Shown: positions 36,401 through 42,816 of the stretch, in pieces
Position numbering within the stretch: the stretch's first letter is position 1
Layout: every line of letters starts with the position of its first letter
NCBI RefSeq assembly: GCF_037101375.1
Contig: NZ_AP029019.1
Location: forward strand, 2,356,001 to 2,420,000
Origin: Acidovorax sp. DW039
GTDB lineage: Bacteria > Pseudomonadota > Gammaproteobacteria > Burkholderiales > Burkholderiaceae_C
Direction of reading: 5' to 3'
DNA length: 64,000 bases
Notes under the pieces: generated by a model
Database searches by the model: none
Seen by the model: only the letters and a program-made list of their open reading frames with translations
What the model was told of the DNA's origin: nothing
Program-made: the position numbers and the translations under genes

Positions 36401-37452
36401 GCCGTAACCTGGGCGCGCTCAAGGCCGAATGGGGGGCCAAGGCGCGCGGGGCCTTCCAGGCGCTGGCGGGGCTCAAGCTGGGCGGGCAGGGCGGTTCAGA
36501 GCAAAAAACGGCTCCAGCGCCCGGTAATCAAGCGCAGGCTGCTACTAAAAACGTAGCAAAGGCGGCAGCGCCTGCTGCATCCTCAGCACCCACGGCCCCG
36601 GCCGGCCAGCGCTACACCACCTGGACGTTTGGTGAGCTGCCCGAGCTTATGGAGATCAAGAAAGGCGGGCAGACGCTGGTGGGCTTTCCGGCGCTGATTG
36701 ATGGCGGCGATGCCGTCACCATCGAAGTGTTTGATGAGCCGGAGGTTGCGGCCGCCAAGCACCGCGCAGGCCTGCGCCGCCTGTTTGCGCTGCAGATCAA
36801 GGATGCACTCAAGTACCTGGAAAAGAACATCCCAGACCTGCAAAAAATGGCTGTGGCCTACATGCCGCTGGGTACGCAAGAAGACTTGCGCAACCAGATC
36901 ATTGACGTGGCCTTGGACCGGGCCTTTTTGCTCGACCCGCTGCCGACCGATGAGTCCGACTTCAAACGCCGCGTGGACGAAGGGCGGGGGCGCCTGACGC
37001 TGATTGCCAACGAAGTGGCCCGTTTGGCGTTCACCATCCTCACGGAATACGCCGCTGCCGCCCGCAAGATCAAGGACACCAAAAACGCGCCCGATGCCAC
37101 GGCTGATGTACAGCAGCAGTTGCTGCGCCTGGTGCCCAAGAACTTCATCGCCGCGGCCCCGTGGGCACAATTGGCGCACTTCCCGCGCTACCTCAAGGCC
37201 ATCACGTTGCGGCTGGACAAGTACCGCGCCGACCCCGCACGCGACGCTGGCAAGCTGGCCGAGCTGCGCCCGCAAGAGCAGCGCTACTGGCGCTTGGTGG
37301 CTGAGCGCAAGGGCGCGGTGGATGCGCGCATGCAAGAACTGCGCTGGCTGCTGGAGGAGCTGCGCGTGAGCTTCTTCGCGCAAGAGCTGCGCACGCCCCA
37401 GCCGGTGAGCGTGAAGCGGCTGGACAAGCTGTGGGCTCAGGTCAACAGCTGA
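33409..37452 (+). CDS. hrpA: ATP-dependent RNA helicase HrpA
   Basis: The 1347-residue DEAH helicase has motif I GETGSGKTT (~46), Ia HTQPRRIAA, DEAH (~154), SATI, and motif VI QRAGRCGR, followed by HA2/OB regions and the long C-terminal HrpA-specific DUF3418 region; E. coli HrpA has 1300 residues. HrpA resolves stalled or collided ribosomes on mRNA. Low-complexity Ala/Pro insertions occur near residues 545-580 and 1030-1060. The second contains an in-frame copy of the dispersed repeat. A GATAAT sequence (33395-33400) lies 8 bp before the ATG and no Shine-Dalgarno is visible. It is divergent from the small basic gene's leader. Confidence 0.95.
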   Translation: MSSSEPRPSEPSRSFTLEFPESLPVSGKREEIMAAISQHQVVIVCGETGSGKTTQLPKIALALGRGKCNAKPGPDGKVRGQLIGHTQPRRIAASSVAKRIAEELKTPLGDVVGYKVRFQDRLSRDASVKLMTDGILLAETQTDPLLKAYDTLIIDEAHERSLNIDFLLGYLRQILPRRPDLKIIVTSATIDADRFAKHFASAKGPAPVIMVSGRTFPVEQRYRPFEDSRDYGLNEAIADGVDELWQGNAGGDILVFLPGEREIREAADHLRKHLSHQPVMRNAEVLPLFARLSQAEQDRIFDGHTGRRIVLATNVAETSLTVPGIRYVIDAGTARVKRYSFRSKVEQLLVEPISQAAANQRAGRCGRVANGICIRLYDEADFNGRPRFTDPEILRSSLAGVILRMKSLHLGDVAQFPFIEAPSGRAIADGYQLLGELGAVDDANELTPIGVELSKLPLDPRVGRMILEARERRALDEVLVIASALSVQDVRDRPLEAQQQADQAHAKFDDEKSEFSGYLKLWKWINEARGGAPSLPSARAQKAMALKKAPSQAILPVGQRAAAPGPAPSPAPEAAPTHKLSNRQYEALLRQNFISIRRLREWRDIHTQLLTVVTEHGWRINTQPASYEQIHLSMLAGLLGNVGCKSDEDDWYLGARGIKFYKHPGAHLNKKPGRWIVAAELVETTRLFGRGIAAIEPQWIEQIGGHLLKKQMLDPHWEKKAAQVTALERATLYGIVIYNSRRVDFGKVDPHGARDIFLREALVQGEWETRLPFLAANQKLIAKVEELEHKSRRQDVLVDDELIYAFYDQQVPQDVCSGATFERWYKDASRANPELLRLTRDELMRHEAAGITTSAFPKTVRLGGVDCTASYLHEPGDPRDGITVTVPLFVLNQVSEERCEWLVPGMLKDKIQALLKSLPQRPRSRFVPLPESATRLAELFTAPERFGTGSLTDALLKQVRDETSLDVKRADFKLDMLSPHLFMNFRVVDEHGRQLGHGRNLGALKAEWGAKARGAFQALAGLKLGGQGGSEQKTAPAPGNQAQAATKNVAKAAAPAASSAPTAPAGQRYTTWTFGELPELMEIKKGGQTLVGFPALIDGGDAVTIEVFDEPEVAAAKHRAGLRRLFALQIKDALKYLEKNIPDLQKMAVAYMPLGTQEDLRNQIIDVALDRAFLLDPLPTDESDFKRRVDEGRGRLTLIANEVARLAFTILTEYAAAARKIKDTKNAPDATADVQQQLLRLVPKNFIAAAPWAQLAHFPRYLKAITLRLDKYRADPARDAGKLAELRPQEQRYWRLVAERKGAVDARMQELRWLLEELRVSFFAQELRTPQPVSVKRLDKLWAQVNS
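36503..36558 (-). repeat. Dispersed repeat copy inside the hrpA coding region, copy 6
   Basis: On the plus strand AAAAAACGGCTCCAGCGCCC...AATCAAGCGCAGGCTGCTAC... aligns with the inverted copies at 6890 and 48556, as ggCT-n2-AGCGC, AAGCGCA, GCTGCTA, GTAGCA. It encodes residues ~1032-1050 (TAPAPGNQAQAATKNVA) in an Ala/Pro linker; the reading frame is intact. Confidence 0.65.
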
Positions 37453-37497
37453 TATCAAAGATCCGCTGCCAGACCGGCTCTGGCGTGTTGGCGTCCT

Positions 37498-37710
37498 TCA
37501 ACTGTGCAGCCGGATCGCGCCTTCTGACACGTAGCGTTTGAACTCCATCATGGGCAGGGTGGCTGCGCCCGGCGCATCGCCATCCACCCAGCTGAGGGTC
37601 GCCTCGGTGGGGTTCATTTCGATGTCTACCGGGCCTTCAGGGATGGGCATCATCGGCCCATCGCCCGAGCGGAACTCTACTTTTCCCACAATCTGTGCAG
37701 CTTTTGCCAT
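37498..37710 (-). CDS. Small conserved hypothetical protein
   Basis: ATG at 37710 (MAKAAQIVGKVEFRSGDGPM) follows GGGAG at suitable spacing and gives 70 residues; the frame opens 11 codons earlier. The sequence has no signal or membrane segment and contains several short beta-like stretches (VDIEMNPTEATLSWVD, FKRYVSEGAIRLH). I recall similar short proteins in Burkholderiales genomes but no assigned function. It converges on hrpA, with 45 bp between the stops, and is divergent from the CBS protein gene. Confidence 0.65.
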   Translation of the reverse strand: MAKAAQIVGKVEFRSGDGPMMPIPEGPVDIEMNPTEATLSWVDGDAPGAATLPMMEFKRYVSEGAIRLHS

Positions 37711-37966
37711 ATCGCTCTCCCGTTGCTGTGTTGACGTTTGCATGGTGCTGCGGTTGCTGGCTTGTTGTGGAAAGAACTGAACCGTTATGCGCGTAGGCGA
37801 AGTCTTACCCCGCTTGTGATGCGCAGCGGGCGAGCAGAGCGCCGTGTCCTACGCAGCTGCGTTGAGGCAGTCCGGAAACTGTTCGTTTCGCAGCGGCGTG
37901 ACTCCATGGCATGGGCATTGGCCTTGGGTCTGTCGCGTTACAGGGTTTCTCAACCAGGAGTAAGAA

Positions 37967-38437
37967 ATGAAGCAAATTGCCGATGTCATGACACGGGGCG
38001 TACGCACCCTTTCACCTCAGGATTCGTGCTTGCTCGCGGCGCAGGCCATGAAGGAGCTGGACATTGGTTCGGTGCCTGTGTGCGATGCGCAGCGCCTGGT
38101 GGGCATGGTGACAGACCGCGACATCGTGCTGCGTTCTGTGGCCCAGGAGCGGCCCGACGCGAACCTGGGCGAAATCATGTCGCCCGAACCGGTCTATTGC
38201 TACGCAGACGAGCCTTTGGACAAAGCGCTGCAGACCATGCGGGGCGAACAGATTCGGCGCTTACCGGTGGTGGACCGGGACAAGCGTCTGGTGGGCATGA
38301 TCGCGCTGGGTGACATTGCCACAGATGGCGACGAGGCTGCGGCGGGTGACGCGGTTCGGGATATTTCCGAGCCTTCCCGCCCTGATCGATCGCACCTCTC
38401 GGCGGTCAGCGGCAATGCCGGTGGCGGGGAGAACTGA
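37967..38437 (+). CDS. CBS-pair domain protein
   Basis: The 156-residue protein is essentially two CBS motifs in tandem: MTRGVRTLSPQDSCLLAAQA with VGMVTDRDIVLRSVA (~8-65), and MSPEPVYCYADEPLDKALQT with VGMIALGDIATD (~72-130). CBS pairs bind adenosine nucleotides or similar ligands and act as energy or redox sensors. No enzymatic domain is attached. The start is well supported by AGGAG 6 nt upstream. A small proline-rich ORF follows 3 bp after the stop and is probably co-transcribed. Confidence 0.88.
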   Translation: MKQIADVMTRGVRTLSPQDSCLLAAQAMKELDIGSVPVCDAQRLVGMVTDRDIVLRSVAQERPDANLGEIMSPEPVYCYADEPLDKALQTMRGEQIRRLPVVDRDKRLVGMIALGDIATDGDEAAAGDAVRDISEPSRPDRSHLSAVSGNAGGGEN

Positions 38438-38440
38438 GCC

Positions 38441-38650
38441 ATGGTGAACCAGATAGATTCGCCCGACGGTCGGCCGCGCAAGGATCCCGGCAAGCCCAGT
38501 CCGTCGCCGGTGGAAACCGATCCTTCGTTGCCGGTGAATCCCCCCGTTTCCACACCCGGGAGCGATCCATCGACCAATCCGCCGCCCCCGGTGCAGGCTC
38601 CACCCCTTCCCAAGAGCCGCAGACTGGAAAACTTCGGGTCACATTGGTGA
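38441..38650 (+). CDS. Small proline-rich hypothetical protein
   Basis: Sixty-nine residues with about one third proline, many in NPPVSTPGSDPSTNPPPPVQ; no signal peptide or known domain. ATG 38441 lies 3 bp after the CBS stop, with GGGGAGAA upstream, so the ORF looks translated within the same transcript. Low complexity makes homology-based support weak; it could be a chance ORF in GC-rich DNA. Confidence 0.45.
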   Translation: MVNQIDSPDGRPRKDPGKPSPSPVETDPSLPVNPPVSTPGSDPSTNPPPPVQAPPLPKSRRLENFGSHW

Positions 38651-38727
38651 CGGGTGTGCGGGGCATCCCCATTGCCGCAGCCACCCTGCGCTACTAGTCT
38701 GGAGGACCAAAGGAGATCGCCTGCCCT

Positions 38728-40440
38728 ATGCGTCCGCACCATAAGTTCTGGCCCCGCCGCCTGCCCCATTCGATCACCATGCCAGCGGTTTCGCTGTGGG
38801 ATAACCTGGCGACCAATGCCCGGCGTTACCCTGACAAGGCGGCACTCGTCTTCTTTGGGAGCACTCTGACCTATGCCCAACTGGCCGTGGGGGCCGAACG
38901 GCTGGCTGCGCGCCTGGCTGCGCTGGGGGTGCAGCGCGGCGATCGTGTCGTGCTTTGCATGCAGAACTGCCCGCAATTGGTGATGGCGCACTTTGCCATC
39001 CTGCGGGCCAATGCGGTGGTAGTGCCGGTGAACCCGATGAACCGGGCGGAGGAGTTGAAGCACTACATCACAGACCCGGACACCAAGGTGGCTGTTACCA
39101 CGGCAGACCTAGCACCTGAGCTGGCCAAGGCGAGCAACGATCTACCGGAAGAGTTGCGCCTGCGCCATCTGATCATCACGCACTTCGCAGATGCTTTTGA
39201 CCCCGATGTCGGAGGGCCCGACGCGCCACCCGAGGCGTGGCGTGATTGGTTGTTGACGCGCCATCCCGTGCCTGAACTGCACGGGGCGCAAGCCCATGCA
39301 TGGCTGGACTGCATGGCAAGCTCTGAGCCTGCGCCTCCTTTGCAGGCGGGTCCGCAGGACTTGGCTTTGCTGCCCTACACCAGCGGCACCACCGGCCTGC
39401 CCAAGGGCTGCATGCATTTGCACAAGAGCATCATGCACAACGCGGTGGCCAGCAGCCTTTGGGGCAGCGGCTCGGTCGACAGTGTGACGCTGGCCGTGGT
39501 GCCGATGTTTCACATCACCGGCATGGTCAGCGTGATGCATACGTCGATTTACTGCGGCGCTACGCTGGTCATCATGCCCCGCTGGGACCGCGATCTGGCG
39601 GGACGCCTGATCTCGCGGTATCGGGTAACCACGTGGACCAACATCCCCACCATGGTGATTGACCTGCTGGGCAGCCCCCACTTTGCCAGCTACGACCTCT
39701 CCAGCCTGGCCTACATCGGGGGCGGAGGGGCGGCCATGCCCCAGGCCGTGGCTCAGCGCCTGCTGGAGCAATATGGGCTGCGGTATGCCGAGGGCTATGG
39801 CCTGACCGAGACGGCCGCTCCATCGCATGCCAACCCGCCAGACAACCCCAAACAGCAATGCCTGGGAGTGCCCTTCATGAGCGTGGATGCACGTGTGGTG
39901 GACCCTGACACGCTGCAGGAAGTGCCGGTGGGTGAGCAGGGTGAAATCATCATTCACGGCCCCCAGGTGTTTGAAGGCTACTGGAAGCGCCCTGATGCCA
40001 CCGCCTCTGCTTTTGTGGAGCTGGATGGCAAGCGATTTTTCCGTTCAGGAGATCTGGGCCGCATGGATGAGGACGGCTATTTCTTCCTGACCGACCGGCT
40101 CAAGCGCATGATCAACGCGAGCGGCTTCAAGGTGTGGCCAGCGGAGGTCGAGGCGCTGATGTTCCGCCACCCCGCCATTCAGGAGGCCTGCATCATTGCA
40201 GCGCAGGACAGCTATCGCGGAGAGACCGTCAAGGCCGTTGTGGTGCTGCGCGCATCGCACAAGGATACGACCGAGCAGCAAATCATGGACTGGTGCCGCG
40301 AAAACATGGCGGTGTACAAGGCTCCGCGCATCGTGCAGTTCATGGATGCGCTGCCCAAGAGTGGTAGCGGCAAGGTGATGTGGCGGCTGTTGCAGGAGAG
40401 CGAGTCAGCCGCCCGCAGTGGGCACGGCTCTGGCGGCTAG
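38728..40440 (+). CDS. Acyl-CoA synthetase (AMP-forming, long-chain type)
   Basis: The 570-residue ANL-superfamily enzyme has the P-loop-like LLPYTSGTTGLPKG (~214), AEGYGLTETAAPSH (A5 motif), FFRSGDLGRMDEDGYFFLTD and RLKRMINASGFKVWP, then the catalytic lysine region PKSGSGKVMWR near the C-terminus. It activates a carboxylate, probably a fatty acid, to acyl-AMP and acyl-CoA. Chain-length and substrate class cannot be fixed from sequence. It is the only gene in its unit, so context adds no pathway; start 38728 could shift to ATG 38779 (MPAVSLWDNLATNARRYP), the more usual N-terminus. Confidence 0.88.
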   Translation: MRPHHKFWPRRLPHSITMPAVSLWDNLATNARRYPDKAALVFFGSTLTYAQLAVGAERLAARLAALGVQRGDRVVLCMQNCPQLVMAHFAILRANAVVVPVNPMNRAEELKHYITDPDTKVAVTTADLAPELAKASNDLPEELRLRHLIITHFADAFDPDVGGPDAPPEAWRDWLLTRHPVPELHGAQAHAWLDCMASSEPAPPLQAGPQDLALLPYTSGTTGLPKGCMHLHKSIMHNAVASSLWGSGSVDSVTLAVVPMFHITGMVSVMHTSIYCGATLVIMPRWDRDLAGRLISRYRVTTWTNIPTMVIDLLGSPHFASYDLSSLAYIGGGGAAMPQAVAQRLLEQYGLRYAEGYGLTETAAPSHANPPDNPKQQCLGVPFMSVDARVVDPDTLQEVPVGEQGEIIIHGPQVFEGYWKRPDATASAFVELDGKRFFRSGDLGRMDEDGYFFLTDRLKRMINASGFKVWPAEVEALMFRHPAIQEACIIAAQDSYRGETVKAVVVLRASHKDTTEQQIMDWCRENMAVYKAPRIVQFMDALPKSGSGKVMWRLLQESESAARSGHGSGG

Positions 40441-40467
40441 CAGGGCGGGGTATTGCCCTCCCAGGTT

Positions 40468-40839
40468 TCAGTTGCTGGCTGACTGGATCAGCTCGGCGAG
40501 GTCCCGCTCCAGAAGGGCGGGGTCGCCCAGCTGCAGTTCAATCAATCGCCGAAGATGGGTGACGCTGTCCAGGTCGATGCTGCGGCACAGCAGGCCTGCG
40601 TGATTGCCGTCCACATGCGCTATCCCCGCAGTCATGGCAATGTGATCGCCAGTATCTGCCAAGGGAAGGGTGAGCTGGCAAGGCATGCCGGGGGGGACGG
40701 TGGCCTGTTCTGGCAACGTTACCAGCGCACCCTTCAGAGACAAGTCCAGCACCTGTACGCTGAACGCTGCCGTGGCGATGGTCAGCAGGGCGGGTGCGTC
40801 AAACTGCACACGCACGTAGTGGCGGCGCTCATGTGGCAT
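40468..40839 (-). CDS. PilZ domain protein (c-di-GMP receptor)
   Basis: ATG at 40839 (MPHERRHYVRVQFDAPALLT) is chosen because GAGGAG then sits 7 nt upstream; the ATG at 40845 would be only 1 nt from it. The 123-residue product is a single PilZ domain with the c-di-GMP-binding RxxxR (RHYVR) near residue 6 and DxSxxG (DLSLKG) about 30 residues later. Both motifs are intact, so binding is expected. The output partner is unknown; the window also encodes GGDEF-EAL and HD-GYP enzymes. Confidence 0.85.
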   Translation of the reverse strand: MPHERRHYVRVQFDAPALLTIATAAFSVQVLDLSLKGALVTLPEQATVPPGMPCQLTLPLADTGDHIAMTAGIAHVDGNHAGLLCRSIDLDSVTHLRRLIELQLGDPALLERDLAELIQSASN

Positions 40840-41047
40840 GGGCATGCTCCTCGGTTGAGTTGGTTCATGGTAATTGAAAGCCCCTGCTTGCTCTAGTGTC
40901 CGTTGCCCTTTGGAGGCACTCTCTTGGCTTCTTATCGACACCCCTTTGATGTGCATCGTCGTTACAAAAAAAGGGGCGGGTCATTTCTCAAGGCGAGCGT
41001 CAGTGGTTAAAAACGCCAGCAACCACAATGAATTCGGAGAAATGGAT

Positions 41048-41461
41048 ATGTTCAAACAGGGCGTCTGGCAAAAAATATCGTTACTCGCGGGTTTTGCCTT
41101 TGCGGGAACGGCTGGTGCGCAAACTTACGTCAATGCCACGGTGGATGGGCAGATCGTTCCCGGTGTTTACGGGCGCATTCAGATTGGAAGCGGCATGCCG
41201 CCGCCGCTCATCTATGCGGAACCGGTCATCATCCAGCGCCCCCCTGTCGCCGTTCACCGGGCTCCCATCTACATGTATGTGCCGCCGGGGCATGCCAAAA
41301 ACTGGGGCAAGCACTGCGCTCGGTACAACGCTTGTGCCCAGCCTGTGTATTTTGTGCAGGAGCCGCCTCGCCCGAAGGGGCGTGCACCTGGGCATGGGCG
41401 GGGACGAGAGGACTGGGATGACCATCCGGGCCGCGGACGAGGCCACGGCCACAGAGATTGA
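41048..41461 (+). CDS. Periplasmic hypothetical protein with basic, Gly/His/Arg-rich tail
   Basis: ATG 41048 has CGGAGA 8 nt upstream and leads into a signal peptide (MFKQGVWQKISLLAGFAFAG, cleavage after TAGAQ). The 137-residue precursor contains VNATVDGQIVPGVYGRIQIG and a Pro-rich segment with PPVAVHRAPIYMYVPPGHAK. It then has a two-cysteine part (HCARYNACAQPVY) and a charged tail (GRGREDWDDHPGRGRGHGHRD). Similar secreted proteins are common in Comamonadaceae as far as I recall; function unknown. The tail could bind metal or stay disordered. Confidence 0.65.
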   Translation: MFKQGVWQKISLLAGFAFAGTAGAQTYVNATVDGQIVPGVYGRIQIGSGMPPPLIYAEPVIIQRPPVAVHRAPIYMYVPPGHAKNWGKHCARYNACAQPVYFVQEPPRPKGRAPGHGRGREDWDDHPGRGRGHGHRD

Positions 41462-41498
41462 GCAAGTGCACTGCTGCCCGGGGGGGCCGAGGGAATCC

Positions 41499-42569
41499 TC
41501 AGGCGGCAGGCGGTGTCTGCCCTTGGGATGGGGCGGATACGGCGATGTCCCAGCATGCAATGAAGAGGGCGGCGATCACTGGGCCGATCACGAATCCCGT
41601 CAGGCCAAAGATGGCCATGCCGCCCAGTGTGGAAATCAGCACCACGTAGTCTGGCATCTTGGTGTCCTTGCCAACCAGTACGGGGCGCAGGATGTTGTCC
41701 ACCAGGCCGATCACGAACACCCCAAACAGGGTCAAAACCACGCCCTGCCAGACTGCTCCTGTCGCCAGGAAGTAAATGGCGACCGGAACCCAGATCAGGC
41801 CGGCACCCACAGCGGGCAACAGTGAGAGAAACGCCATCAGCACGCCCCACAGGACGGGGCCCTGAATGCCCAGAATCCAGAAGATCATCCCCCCCAATGC
41901 GCCTTGCGAGGCTGCCACCACGATGTTGCCTTTGACGGTGGCACGGATGACGGTGGTGAATTTGCTGACCAACTGTTTCTTGTGCTCGTTGTCCAGCGGC
42001 GTGGCCTGACCGATCCGCAGCGCAAGGCTGCGTCCGTCGCGCAGCAGGAAGAACAGCAGGTACAGCATGATGCCGAAGCCCACAATGAATTCCAGCGTGT
42101 TCTGACCAATGCTCACAGCCTGGGTTGCAATCATCTGGCTGGCCTGTGACGCCACGGAGGACAGTTTTTGCTGAACCTGAGCCAGCGTGGTCAGATTCAG
42201 GCGCTCCAAAAGATTGATGGCCCAAGCGGGCAGGGCCGCCACTACCTGCTGCACGTAGGCGCCTATGTTGATTTGGCCGGACTTGAGTCGCTCATAAATG
42301 GCGTTGGCCTCTTGAACCAGCGAGACAGTGATCAAGGTCATCGGAAGAATCACGATCACCAGGCACACCGTGAGCGTGCAAAGTGCCGCCAGATTCTCGC
42401 GCCCGGGCATATTCAAAAGCATTTTGCGGTGCAGTGGGGCGAACAGAATGGCGAGCACCATGCCCCAGAAGATGGCCCCGTGAAATTGCCAAAGGATTGC
42501 CCCGAATCCCACGGTAACAAGCGTGAGCAGAAGCAGAAAGGTTTTTTGCTGAAACGGATGTTGGTTCAT
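41499..42569 (-). CDS. AI-2E family transporter (PerM-like)
   Basis: The 356-residue membrane protein has about eight hydrophobic segments and family stretches including FWGMVLAILFAPLHRKML near the start and PAVGAGLIWVPVAIYFL and VLVGKDTKMPDYVVLISTLG in the C-terminal half. AI-2E proteins are inner-membrane exporters or Na+(Li+)/H+ antiporters; TqsA has been linked to AI-2 export but most members are uncharacterised. It is a single gene, divergent from the suc operon. Confidence 0.88.
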   Translation of the reverse strand: MNQHPFQQKTFLLLLTLVTVGFGAILWQFHGAIFWGMVLAILFAPLHRKMLLNMPGRENLAALCTLTVCLVIVILPMTLITVSLVQEANAIYERLKSGQINIGAYVQQVVAALPAWAINLLERLNLTTLAQVQQKLSSVASQASQMIATQAVSIGQNTLEFIVGFGIMLYLLFFLLRDGRSLALRIGQATPLDNEHKKQLVSKFTTVIRATVKGNIVVAASQGALGGMIFWILGIQGPVLWGVLMAFLSLLPAVGAGLIWVPVAIYFLATGAVWQGVVLTLFGVFVIGLVDNILRPVLVGKDTKMPDYVVLISTLGGMAIFGLTGFVIGPVIAALFIACWDIAVSAPSQGQTPPAA

Positions 42570-42667
42570 AGGCCCCGATGGACGGTGGATGCTTGCACGG
42601 AAACCGCAATGTACGCGACTGCAGCGCTCGCATTTACGTCCGGGCTGGCCCGAATTGGTGCTTGACC

Positions 42668-42696
42668 TTGGTTAAACCATGGTTCAGTGGCACAAT
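42668..42696 (+). promoter_or_regulatory. Promoter of sucAB-lpdA with palindrome in the spacer
   Basis: TTGGTT (42668-42673), a 17-bp spacer and CACAAT (42691-42696) form a sigma-70-like promoter, leaving a leader of about 115 nt. The spacer contains the perfect palindrome AACCATGGTT (42675-42684), a candidate operator. Confidence 0.5.
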
Positions 42697-42816
42697 GGCG
42701 CCCGCAATCTAGGCCCTTCCCCAGCCACAGTCGCATCCGCCAATCGGTTCAGCCGTGTCGCGGAAGGTTTACCAACCAGCTAATGCTCCCTCAAGGGGAG
42801 CGGAGGTCAGCGGATC

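Noticed and set aside
40874..41047. N-terminal extension of the secreted protein at 41048
   Set aside because: It would bury the signal peptide inside the protein; CGGAGA before ATG 41048 supports the shorter form.
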